Shown in pieces: positions 7,395 through 13,793 of a DNA stretch of 13,793 nt; positions within the stretch are counted from its first letter, which is position 1; every line of letters starts with the position of its first letter. Under the pieces are notes generated by a model. The model was not told the origin of the DNA. It saw nothing but the letters and a program-made list of their open reading frames with translations, and ran no database searches. Origin of the DNA: Oscillospiraceae bacterium (GTDB lineage: Bacteria; Bacillota; Clostridia; Oscillospirales; Oscillospiraceae). The position numbers and the translations under genes are program-made. The stretch covers positions 1-13,793 of the forward strand of contig SVKT01000033.1 in NCBI GenBank assembly GCA_015068335.1. The letters are read 5' to 3'.

Positions 7395-8015
7395 TCAATC
7401 CTCCGAAAAATAGATCTTTCTGCTGTTCCACGCGTCCCGGATCTCGTTCCAGGAAAAGCCCCGGCGCAGCAGCGCGTCCGTGAGGCGCTTCTTCTCCTTT
7501 TCGTCGGGGGCGCAGCCGCACAGTTTACTTTCCAGATAACGACCGATATGCTCTGCCGGTTCCGGCAGAGCATCCAGCGCGGCGTCCCACAGTTCCCGGG
7601 GGACGCCCTTTTCATACAGTTTTTGCCGCACATAGGCGGCGCCGTAACCAAGATTCCCGTAGTGCCGCACCAGCGACGCGGCGTAGTCCGCATCGTCGAT
7701 GGCGCCGATGGATTCCAGCCATTCGGCGGCGTACCGGGCATCCGCCTCGCTGGCACCTTTGGCGCGCAGTTTCTGTTCCAGATCCCGGCGGCTCATCGCC
7801 CGCCGGCCGATCAGTTCGGCGGCGGCAGTCCTGGTGTTGGAAATGCCCGCCGCGCGTTTCAGGCGGTTCAGGGTTTCTGCGTCCAACTCGTCACCGGCGC
7901 GCAGGCCGAAGTCCAGCAGTTCCTGCTCCGTCAGTTTCAGGCAGGCGCCGTCTTCCAGAAAGGCCAGCACCCGGCCTTTTTTGTGTTTGGACGCCTCGAT
8001 GCGCTCAATCCGCAT
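7395..8015 (-). CDS. recX: Regulatory protein RecX
   Basis: RecX binds RecA filaments and modulates recombination and SOS signalling. The product has 206 residues from the ATG at 8015. It starts with IERIEASKHKKGRVLAFLEDG, the usual N-terminal strand region of clostridial RecX, followed by RecX helical repeats: LIGRRAMSRRDLEQKLRAKG, then AAEWLESIGAIDDADYAASLVRHYGNLGYG, and a third with LTDALLRRGFSWNEIRDAW. The ATG overlaps the end of recA by 11 bases, so the two are likely translationally coupled. An in-frame GTG at 8033 would add six residues. Neither start has a strong ribosome-binding site; I prefer the ATG because the family pattern begins there. Confidence 0.93.
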   Translation of the reverse strand: MRIERIEASKHKKGRVLAFLEDGACLKLTEQELLDFGLRAGDELDAETLNRLKRAAGISNTRTAAAELIGRRAMSRRDLEQKLRAKGASEADARYAAEWLESIGAIDDADYAASLVRHYGNLGYGAAYVRQKLYEKGVPRELWDAALDALPEPAEHIGRYLESKLCGCAPDEKEKKRLTDALLRRGFSWNEIRDAWNSRKIYFSED

Positions 8016-9111
8016 CGTCGAAATCGTCGGCACTCACGTCCACGGCCCGGCCGGCGGCACGGGCGGCGATGCGGGCCTGATTGCTCATCAGTTTGTCGAA
8101 GTTGCGGCGGATGTCGGCTTCCAGTTTTTCGGCCACATCCGGATTATCCTGCAAATACTTCTTGGCGGCATCGCGGCCCTGACCGATGCGGACCTCGCCC
8201 ATAGAGAACCAGGAGCCGGCCTTTTGCACCAGATCCAGTTTCACGCCCAGGTCGATGAGTTCGCCGGTGCGGGCGATGCCCTCGCCGTACATAATGTCGA
8301 ACTCTGCCTCGCGGAAGGGGGGCGCCACCTTGTTCTTGACCACCTTGGCGCGGGTGCGGCTGCCCACCACCTCGCTGCCGTTTTTCAGCGCCTCGATACG
8401 GCGCACGTCGATACGGACGGAGGAATAGAATTTCAGCGCGCGGCCGCCGGTGGTGACTTCGGGATTGCCGTACATCACGCCCACCTTTTCACGCAGTTGG
8501 TTGATGAAGATGACGATGGTGTTGGTCTTGCCGATGGCGCCGGTGAGTTTGCGCAGCGCCTGGCTCATCAATCGGGCCTGCAAGCCCACGTAACTGTCGC
8601 CCATCTCGCCCTCGATCTCCGCGCGGGGCACCAGCGCCGCCACGGAGTCTACCACGATAACGTCGATGGCGCCGGAGCGCACCAGCGCCTCGGTGATTTC
8701 CAGCGCCTGCTCGCCGGTGTCGGGCTGGGAGATGAGCATATCCTCCACTTTCACGCCCAGTGCCCGGGCGTAGGTGGGATCCAGGGCGTGCTCCGCGTCC
8801 ACGAAGGCCACTTCGCCGCCGCGCTTCTGGGCTTCCGCCACCACGTGCAGCGCCAGCGTGGTCTTACCGGAGGATTCAGGCCCGTAGATCTCAATGATAC
8901 GGCCCTTGGGCAGACCGCCGATGCCCAGCGCCACGTCCAGCGCCAGAGAGCCGGTGGGGATATAGTCCACATTCAACTCCGTCTGGTCGCCGAAGCGCAT
9001 AATGGAGCCTTTTCCGTACATTTTTTCGATCTGCGCCATCGCAGTGTCGATCGCCCGCTTCTTATCCTCCGCAGGTGCTGCCATAGGCATAGGAGCCTTC
9101 TCTTTTGCCAT
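8005..9111 (-). CDS. recA: DNA recombinase RecA
   Basis: ATP-dependent strand-exchange protein that also triggers LexA self-cleavage in the SOS response. The product has 368 residues. The N-terminal oligomerisation helix contains AMAQIEKMYGKGSIMRFGD. The Walker A motif is GPESSGKT (77-84), the catalytic glutamate is Glu107 (FVDAEHALD), and Walker B is VIVVD (151-155). The DNA-binding L2 region lies around 204-225 (NQLREKVGVMYGNPEVTTGG). The C-terminus is short and acidic (DDFDDAD), as usual. The ATG at 9111 has GGAGG eight bases upstream. The gene begins 101 bases after prmC. I see no convincing promoter or GAAC-N4-GTTC box in that gap, so expression probably comes mainly from the SOS-box promoter at 11130-11169. 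Confidence 0.98.
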   Translation of the reverse strand: MAKEKAPMPMAAPAEDKKRAIDTAMAQIEKMYGKGSIMRFGDQTELNVDYIPTGSLALDVALGIGGLPKGRIIEIYGPESSGKTTLALHVVAEAQKRGGEVAFVDAEHALDPTYARALGVKVEDMLISQPDTGEQALEITEALVRSGAIDVIVVDSVAALVPRAEIEGEMGDSYVGLQARLMSQALRKLTGAIGKTNTIVIFINQLREKVGVMYGNPEVTTGGRALKFYSSVRIDVRRIEALKNGSEVVGSRTRAKVVKNKVAPPFREAEFDIMYGEGIARTGELIDLGVKLDLVQKAGSWFSMGEVRIGQGRDAAKKYLQDNPDVAEKLEADIRRNFDKLMSNQARIAARAAGRAVDVSADDFDDAD

Positions 9112-9137
9112 CGTTCCATCCTCCTGTATCGTTCTCT

Positions 9138-9158
9138 GCGCGCCCCCGCAGGGCGCGC
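9138..9158 (-). other. G/C-rich stem-loop in the recA leader
   Basis: A perfect 8-base-pair inverted repeat (9138-9145 with 9151-9158; arms GCGCGCCC and GGGCGCGC) encloses five bases. It lies between prmC and recA, ending about 15 bases before the recA Shine-Dalgarno sequence. No U-run follows, so it is not a normal terminator. It could mark a processing or stability site that separates recA expression from prmC; that is inference. Confidence 0.5.
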
Positions 9159-9194
9159 CGTGTTCTGTCTTGTCTGTAAGGATACGCCTCTGTG

Positions 9195-9212
9195 TGTCCC
9201 ATAAACAGGACA
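9195..9212. other. TGTCC-N8-GGACA dyad just downstream of prmC
   Basis: A symmetric TGTCC/GGACA element with an A/T-rich 8-base centre begins right after the prmC stop codon. It could be a small RNA hairpin or a protein-binding site. It does not match the Gram-positive LexA box. Chance occurrence is possible. Confidence 0.3.
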
Positions 9213-10079
9213 TTAAACCTCTGTGCAGAGGGTGCCGAACACCACTCTGGGAATGTCGTGGAGGTCCTTGACGATCTGAATGTCGCCGTAGCCTTTTGCC
9301 CGCATAATGCGCAGCACGTCGTCCGCCTGCCCGATGCCGACCTCGAAATACAGCCGCCCGCCGGGCACCAGCGCGTCCGTCCACTTTTCCACGATGGCGC
9401 GGTAGAAATCCAGACCGTCCTCGCCGCCGTCCAGCGCCAGATGGGGCTCGTAATCCCGGACGGAGGCGTCCAGCCCCGGGATATCGGCGTGGGGGATATA
9501 GGGCGGATTGCTGACGATGCACTGGAATTCGCCCAGATTCCGCTCGGGCTTTTCCAGCGCGTTGACGGACACCGGCACCACCCGGCCGGAAAGGCCGTTT
9601 CTGCGGATGTTCTGGCGGCAGATCTTCAACGCCGCGTCGGAATATTCGCCCAGCACCACCCGGGCGCGCTCCGCCTGGGAGGCCACCGCCAGGCCGATGC
9701 ATCCACTGCCGGCACAGAGATCCAGCACGCGGCACTCGCCCTGGGTTTTCACATAGTCGATGGCCTGCTCCGCCAGCACTTCCGTGTCGGGGCGGGGGAT
9801 GAGCACATCGGCGGAGATGTCCAGCGGCAGGCCGTAAAACTCCCACTCACCGATGAGGTAGGCCACCGGCTCGCCGGCCAGATGGCGCTCTGCCAGAGCG
9901 CGCACGCGCTGCTCCGTTTCCGGAGCGGCGTAAAGACTGCCGGCCCGGGACAGTTCCTCCCGGGTCTTGCCGCTGCCGAAGCACACCAGTTCCCGGGCTT
10001 CCAGCGTTGCGGCCTCCACGCCGCCCTTTTTCAGCAGTTGGCGAATGTCAAGATACAGATTGTTATATGTGATTGCCAA
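9213..10079 (-). CDS. prmC: Peptide chain release factor N5-glutamine methyltransferase PrmC
   Basis: SAM-dependent enzyme that methylates the glutamine of the GGQ motif in release factors 1 and 2, which is needed for efficient termination. The product has 288 residues. The N-terminal helical domain ends with GEPVAYLIGEWEFYGL (69-84) and LIPRPDTEVL (93-102). SAM motif I is VLDLCAGSGCIGL (118-130). The catalytic NPPY is at 191-194 (SNPPYIPHAD), followed by YEPHLALDGGEDGLDFYR, all diagnostic of PrmC. The start is a TTG at 10079 with GGAG about nine bases upstream; other nearby starts run into stops or are out of frame. It lies 53 bases after the DUF1385 gene. prfA, which commonly follows prmC in Clostridia, is not here; recA follows instead. 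Confidence 0.95.
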   Translation of the reverse strand: MAITYNNLYLDIRQLLKKGGVEAATLEARELVCFGSGKTREELSRAGSLYAAPETEQRVRALAERHLAGEPVAYLIGEWEFYGLPLDISADVLIPRPDTEVLAEQAIDYVKTQGECRVLDLCAGSGCIGLAVASQAERARVVLGEYSDAALKICRQNIRRNGLSGRVVPVSVNALEKPERNLGEFQCIVSNPPYIPHADIPGLDASVRDYEPHLALDGGEDGLDFYRAIVEKWTDALVPGGRLYFEVGIGQADDVLRIMRAKGYGDIQIVKDLHDIPRVVFGTLCTEV

Positions 10080-10132
10080 ACGTGTTCACTCCGTCACTTC
10101 GTGATGGGGAGCGTGTCCCCTCGTTTTTTCGT

Positions 10133-11104
10133 TTACCACTCGTCCTTGCCCTGCTCGCTGGGCAGGACCAGTTCCATCGCCCGGATGGCCACCTCGATCA
10201 TACCGTCATCCGGCTCGTTGGTGGTGAAATTTTGCAGCCACATACCGGGGGCGGTCAGCACCTTGGCGATGCCGCCCTCCTGTGCGTGGCGGCCGACCCA
10301 GCGGTTGAATTCGTAGGTCACGCCCACCACCAGCGGCAGCAGCAGCAGGTGGATGGCCGTGCGCAGCAGCGTGTTGGTGATGGGCCAGATGCCGAACACC
10401 ACACTGGAAAACAGGATGGACACGAAGATGACCACAAACAGGAAACTGGTGCCGCAGCGGGGATGATGCTTGGTCTGCTCCCGGACATTTTCCACCGTCA
10501 GGGGCAGGCCCGCCTCATAGCAGAAGATGGTCTTATGCTCGGCGCCGTGGTACTGGAACACCCGGTAGATATCCTTCTGGCGGGAGCAGGCGATCAGATA
10601 GCCGATGAAGATGACGATCTTCAAAATGCCCTCCATCAGGTTCCGGCCCCACATCGGAAAGTCGGGGAAGAAGTGCAGCACACCGCCGGTGAGAAGGGTG
10701 GGCAGCACCATAAACAAAAACACGCTCAGACCCACGCCCAGCACCACCGCCAGCGCGATGACGACGGATTCCAGTTTTTTGCTGGGGATATGCTTTTCCA
10801 GCCACTGGTCGAATTTGGACGGCTGGGCTGCCTCCTCGTCGGGATAGAACTCCGCCGAGTACATCAGCGCCTTGACGCCGTTGACCATCGAGGCCAGGAA
10901 ATTCACGGTGCCCCGCACCAGCGGCCAGCCCAGAATGGGATAGCGGTCCTTGATGAATTTCAGGTCCTCCACCTTTTCCACAAGGTTTCCTTCCTGATCG
11001 CGCACCACGATGGACTGCTTTTCCGGGCCACGCATCATAATGCCTTCGATCAGCGCCTGTCCGCCGATGCTGGTGCGGAAGGCGCAACTTTTCTTTTCTG
11101 CCAT
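10133..11104 (-). CDS. DUF1385 (YqhQ-like) membrane protein
   Basis: Conserved membrane protein of unknown biochemical role, often next to prmC in Clostridia. The product has 323 residues from the ATG at 11104, chosen because AAAGGA lies upstream and the family motif begins soon after; the longer frame from 11158 would run through the promoter. Family signatures are GGQALIEGIMMRGP (14-27), YHGAEHKTI (185-193), HPRCGTSFLF (214-223) and PGMWLQNFTTNEPDD (286-300). Hydrophobic segments are near 114-138, 158-174, 220-239 and 247-264. The His/Cys-rich conserved patches (HGAEH, HPRCGT) flank membrane segments and might bind a metal or ligand, but no function is established from sequence. It is the first gene after the SOS-box promoter, and therefore may be damage-inducible together with recA. 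Confidence 0.93.
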   Translation of the reverse strand: MAEKKSCAFRTSIGGQALIEGIMMRGPEKQSIVVRDQEGNLVEKVEDLKFIKDRYPILGWPLVRGTVNFLASMVNGVKALMYSAEFYPDEEAAQPSKFDQWLEKHIPSKKLESVVIALAVVLGVGLSVFLFMVLPTLLTGGVLHFFPDFPMWGRNLMEGILKIVIFIGYLIACSRQKDIYRVFQYHGAEHKTIFCYEAGLPLTVENVREQTKHHPRCGTSFLFVVIFVSILFSSVVFGIWPITNTLLRTAIHLLLLPLVVGVTYEFNRWVGRHAQEGGIAKVLTAPGMWLQNFTTNEPDDGMIEVAIRAMELVLPSEQGKDEW

Positions 11105-11129
11105 AGGTCGTTCCTTTCTGCGTATGACC

Positions 11130-11158
11130 ACTATATCACAATCAAATCGAAAAATCAA
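11130..11158 (-). promoter_or_regulatory. SigA-type promoter of the DUF1385-prmC-recA cluster
   Basis: On the minus strand TTGATT (11153-11158) and TATAGT (11130-11135) are spaced by 17 bases, preceded by an A/T-rich stretch. The start would be near 11123, about 19 bases before the DUF1385 start codon. It is the only convincing promoter I find upstream of recA, recX, rimO and pgsA. Confidence 0.78.
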
Positions 11159-11169
11159 ACATTTGTTCG
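11156..11169 (-). promoter_or_regulatory. LexA (SOS) box overlapping the -35 element
   Basis: The minus strand reads CGAACAAATGTTTG. The B. subtilis-type LexA/DinR consensus is CGAACRNRYGTTYC, so 13 of 14 positions match, with the last base differing. The box shares three bases with the -35 hexamer at 11153-11158, so a bound repressor would block polymerase. It begins 8 bases after the upstream histidine kinase stop codon. With recA and recX in the downstream cluster, control by LexA is a natural reading, though no binding is shown by the sequence alone. Confidence 0.75.
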
Positions 11170-11176
11170 AAAGTTT

Positions 11177-12619
11177 TTATTCCTTTTCCGGCAGGCGGAT
11201 GGTCACCTCGGCGCCGCCGCCCTCGGCGTTTGCGATCTCGAATGTGCCGTTGTGCAGGCGGATGATCTCGTCGCACACGGCAAGGCCGATGCCGCTGCCG
11301 CGGGCTCTGGACGAGCCCTTATAAAACTTCTGCTTGACGAAGGGCAGTTCCGCCTCGGGGATGCCGGGGCCGAAGTCCCGCACCTTCACGGTCTGGAAGC
11401 CTTCCTCCCGGGCCACCGAGGCAACGATATGCCGCCCGGTGCCGCCGTGCTTGGCGGCGTTGTCCAGCACGTTGCAGAATACCTGTTTGAGCCGTTCCGG
11501 GTCGCCGGGGATCGCCGGCAGCAATTCTTCGCCGGCGTGGTATTCCAGTTCGATGCCCTCCTGCCGGAACAGTTCCCGGTAGGTAAAAATGGTGTCTTCA
11601 AACTCCGCCTGCAAATCCACCGGCTCCATCTGGACGGTAAAGCGTCCGTCCTCCATCCGGGAGAAGGCCAGCAGTTCCTCCACCATCGTGGACAGGCGGC
11701 GGGACTCGTTAAGAATGATGCGGATGCCCCGGCGCAGTTGCTCTCCGTCGCCGGTTGGGTCTTCCAGAATGGTTTCGCCCCAGCCGTTGATGGCCGTCAG
11801 GGGGGTACGCAGTTCGTGGGACACAGAGGAGATGAATTCGCTCTTTAATTTTTCGCTCTGGCCGATCTTGATGGACATATCGTTGATGCTGTCCACCAGT
11901 TCACCCAGTTCGTCCGTATACGGGTTTTCCAGCCGAATGCCGTAACTGCCGGCGGAGATGCGCTTCGCCGTTTCGGTCACCACCGCCACCGGCTCCACCA
12001 CATTGTTGATAAAGGTCAGGTTGGAGACCAGCACCAGCGCCAGCGCCAGCAGCGCCACCAGCAAAATGGCGATCACCGCGGTGCGGATCTGGTGGTCCAC
12101 TTCCCGCAAGGAGGTCACCAGCCGCATAACGCCCACCACCCGGCCGTGGAACAGCAGCGGGTGAGACACCGCAAGGATCCGTTCTCCTGTCTGGGGGTCC
12201 TGTCCCCGGAAGTACGCCATCTCGTTGCGGGCGATCGCGCCGTCGATGTCCATCGTGTCCGGCGTTGTGCCTGCGGTGAGGCCGGAGGTGGACACCTGGA
12301 TGCGCCGGCTGGTACTGCTGATAAACTGCAATTCGATGCGGTCCTTATCCTCAAAGGTCTCCGCAGTCTGGACGGCTTTCTGGTAGTAACTGTTGTAGCC
12401 GTTGTCCATAAAATACTCGTTGAAGGAGTTGGCCGCCGCCTGCACCCGGCTTTCCAGGCCCTCCTGCACGGAGCCGTAGTAATAGTTGCCCACGCCGGCG
12501 GACACCATCACCACCAGCAGCGCCAGCAGCGCCGTCACCGGGATGACGGTATAGAGGATCCAGCGCTTCCGCAGACCCCCCAGGGCGGGGGCGATCCTGA
12601 TCCGTTTTTTCTCTGCCAC
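11177..12619 (-). CDS. Sensor histidine kinase (HAMP, HisKA, HATPase)
   Basis: Membrane kinase of a two-component system, presumably partner of the response regulator encoded upstream. The product has 480 residues. Transmembrane segments are at about 20-42 and 179-204, enclosing an extracytoplasmic sensor domain of about 135 residues. The HAMP linker spans about 205-255, and the dimerisation/phosphoacceptor motif is SSVSHELRTPLTAINGW with His268. The N box is NVLDNAAKH (383-391), G1 is DFGPGI (415-420) and G2 is GSGIGLAV (441-448). The layout resembles PhoR/WalK-type kinases, but the sensor domain does not reveal the signal. The start is a GTG at 12619 with a strong GGAGGTG five bases upstream. 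It follows the regulator gene by 44 bases. Its stop lies just upstream of the SOS box, with no terminator visible between. Confidence 0.95.
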   Translation of the reverse strand: MAEKKRIRIAPALGGLRKRWILYTVIPVTALLALLVVMVSAGVGNYYYGSVQEGLESRVQAAANSFNEYFMDNGYNSYYQKAVQTAETFEDKDRIELQFISSTSRRIQVSTSGLTAGTTPDTMDIDGAIARNEMAYFRGQDPQTGERILAVSHPLLFHGRVVGVMRLVTSLREVDHQIRTAVIAILLVALLALALVLVSNLTFINNVVEPVAVVTETAKRISAGSYGIRLENPYTDELGELVDSINDMSIKIGQSEKLKSEFISSVSHELRTPLTAINGWGETILEDPTGDGEQLRRGIRIILNESRRLSTMVEELLAFSRMEDGRFTVQMEPVDLQAEFEDTIFTYRELFRQEGIELEYHAGEELLPAIPGDPERLKQVFCNVLDNAAKHGGTGRHIVASVAREEGFQTVKVRDFGPGIPEAELPFVKQKFYKGSSRARGSGIGLAVCDEIIRLHNGTFEIANAEGGGAEVTIRLPEKE

Positions 12620-12663
12620 GCTGTCACCTCCCTTTCCTTATCTTTCGCGGGGAACTTTGCCTG

Positions 12664-13350
12664 TCAGCCGCCCCACTTGTAGCCGTAGCCCCAGACCGTT
12701 GTGATGTAGGTGGGGTTCTGCACGTTGTCCTCGATCTTCAAACGCAGACGGCGGATGTTGACGTCCACGATCTTCAACTCACCGAAATAGTCCCGGCCCC
12801 AGACCATATCCAGGATCTCCTCCCGGGAGAGGGCCTTGCCGGGGTTCTCCATAAACACACGCATAATGGAATACTCCACCTGGGTCAGTTTGATGCGCTC
12901 GCCGTGCTTTTCCAGCGTCCGGTTGCGCACGTTGAGCACAAAGGGCTCCTGGCGCAGTTCGCCGGGCTCGCTTCGCTCCTCGCCGCCGGCGCGGCGGAAC
13001 AGGGCATCCACGCGGGCTGTCAGTTCCGCCGGAGAAAAGGGCTTGGTCACATAGTCGTCCGCGCCGGTCATCAATCCGGTCACCTTGTCCATCTCCTGGG
13101 AGAGGGCGGTGAGCATAATGATGCCGATGCGGGTGTTGGTGGCGCGGATGCGGCGGCAGACTTCAAAGCCGTCGATGCCGGGCAGCATAATGTCCAGCAG
13201 CGCCACTTTGGTGTCCGGATTCTCTTTCAGGCAGGTCAGCGCGTCCTCGCCGCTCTCGGCTTCGATGACATCGTATCCGGCCCGGCGCAGGTTGATCACG
13301 ATAAAACTGCGGATATTGGCTTCGTCTTCCAGTACCAGTACCTTTTTCAT
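12664..13350 (-). CDS. OmpR/PhoB-family response regulator
   Basis: DNA-binding partner of the downstream kinase. The product has 228 residues from the ATG at 13350. The receiver domain (1-118) has the acidic pair Glu8-Asp9, phosphoacceptor Asp53 (LLDIMLPG), the switch Thr in IIMLTAL and the conserved Lys in VTKPF. The C-terminal winged-helix domain includes LTQVEYSIMRVFMENPGKALSREEIL and ends in VDVNIRRLRLKIEDN...YITTVWGYGYKW, typical of PhoB/WalR-type proteins. I chose this ATG over the in-frame codon at 13389 because AGAGGA lies eight bases upstream and the receiver domain begins immediately. The longer version would overlap the upstream gene. Target genes cannot be read from the window. 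Confidence 0.96.
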   Translation of the reverse strand: MKKVLVLEDEANIRSFIVINLRRAGYDVIEAESGEDALTCLKENPDTKVALLDIMLPGIDGFEVCRRIRATNTRIGIIMLTALSQEMDKVTGLMTGADDYVTKPFSPAELTARVDALFRRAGGEERSEPGELRQEPFVLNVRNRTLEKHGERIKLTQVEYSIMRVFMENPGKALSREEILDMVWGRDYFGELKIVDVNIRRLRLKIEDNVQNPTYITTVWGYGYKWGG

Positions 13351-13367
13351 TTCGCTTTTCCTCTCTG

Positions 13368-13793
13368 TCAGTTGTCGCCGGGCGCCCATTCCGGCAGGAT
13401 CACCTGGAAGGCCCCGCGGACATCATCCGCCGTCAGGGCGTATTGCCAGGTCTGGTTGCCCTCCATCAGTTCTCCGGTGTAGATAGTCTCGCTCTGCCGG
13501 GCCAGCAGGAACCGGCCGCCCTGCACCGCCTGGATCTCCCGCGCCGCGCCGGTCAGGGCGGAGATGCGCAGGAAGGGCTTTGCCCGCCCCTCTCCCAGGG
13601 CATAGAAGGTGACGCGGACTTCGTCCGCCTGGGTGGTGGTGCGGGTCACGGTGACCCGCCCGTTCCACGTCTCCGGCAGGCGCAGATACCAGCCGTCCTC
13701 GGTGTCGTGGTAGGTGCGCAGCACCACTTCGGAGGCGCCGCGCTCGTCGTAACTGCGCCACTCGATCTGCTGGTACGAACTTACCACGACACC
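13368..13793 (-). CDS. Unrecognised protein, 5' end cut by window edge
   Basis: The frame is open to the right edge and stops with TGA at 13368, giving at least 142 codons with codon use like its neighbours. A GTG at 13787 could be an internal valine. The visible part is soluble-looking, with no membrane segment, and rich in alternating beta-like stretches (VVLRTYHDTEDGWYLRLPETWNGRVTVTRT, VRVTFYAL, FLLARQSETIYTGEL). This suggests a beta-rich extracytoplasmic or binding domain, but I do not recognise the family. It ends 17 bases before the response regulator start, so it probably belongs to the same operon. It could be an accessory or input protein of that two-component system; that is context only. 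Confidence 0.75.
   Translation of the reverse strand, partial: GVVVSSYQQIEWRSYDERGASEVVLRTYHDTEDGWYLRLPETWNGRVTVTRTTTQADEVRVTFYALGEGRAKPFLRISALTGAAREIQAVQGGRFLLARQSETIYTGELMEGNQTWQYALTADDVRGAFQVILPEWAPGDN

Noticed and set aside
7699..9204. Plus-strand open frame opposite recA and recX
   Set aside because: Antisense shadow of two well-supported genes, with biased composition and no family signature.
9112..9846. N-terminal extension of recA into prmC
   Set aside because: The frame is open but encodes an antisense-like, non-RecA sequence overlapping prmC; the ATG at 9111 has a strong ribosome-binding site and the RecA fold starts there.
10106..10132. GGGGA/TCCCC hairpin followed by T residues, read on the plus strand as a terminator
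   Set aside because: The stem is only five base pairs and the T-run follows it only on the plus strand, where no gene ends. On the transcribed strand no U-run follows.
10073..11848. Plus-strand open frame opposite the DUF1385 gene and the kinase
   Set aside because: Crosses the promoter and two real genes on the other strand; composition is that of an antisense shadow.

Overview
The window looks like a chromosomal segment of a high-G+C member of the class Clostridia, probably in or near the Oscillospiraceae (Flavonifractor/Pseudoflavonifractor-like). This is inferred, not shown. It rests on a threonine T-box leader, SigA-type promoters with 17-base spacers, a Gram-positive-type LexA box, a TAXI-type TRAP transporter and G/C-rich third codon positions. 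Every gene I can support is on the minus strand, so transcription runs from the right edge to the left edge. The long plus-strand reading frames are shadows of these genes.

In order of transcription: (1) 13793-11177 holds the 3' end of an unrecognised protein, then an OmpR/PhoB-type response regulator and a membrane histidine kinase, closely spaced and probably one operon. (2) 11169-4944 is a housekeeping cluster behind one recognisable promoter at 11130-11158. It encodes a DUF1385 membrane protein, PrmC, RecA, RecX, a nitroreductase broken by a frameshift, RimO and PgsA. A near-consensus LexA (SOS) box overlaps the -35 element of that promoter, so the promoter with the SOS box lies two genes upstream of recA. 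(3) 4882-2747 is a self-contained threonyl-tRNA synthetase unit: promoter, T-box riboswitch with an ACC (Thr) specifier, thrS without an N-terminal TGS domain, and an intrinsic terminator. (4) 2708-1 is a TRAP-TAXI transporter operon: a pair of upstream direct repeats, a good promoter, a lipoprotein solute-binding protein, an intercistronic hairpin, and a fused permease cut by the left window edge.

The content is mostly core metabolism and information processing. I found no mobile element, CRISPR array, tRNA, rRNA or evident novel defence system. The points most worth a second look are the SOS box at the head of the DUF1385-prmC-recA cluster, the unusual gene order (prmC followed by recA, and recA-recX upstream of rimO-pgsA with no cinA), the frameshifted nitroreductase, the direct repeats upstream of the TRAP promoter, and the TGS-less ThrRS.
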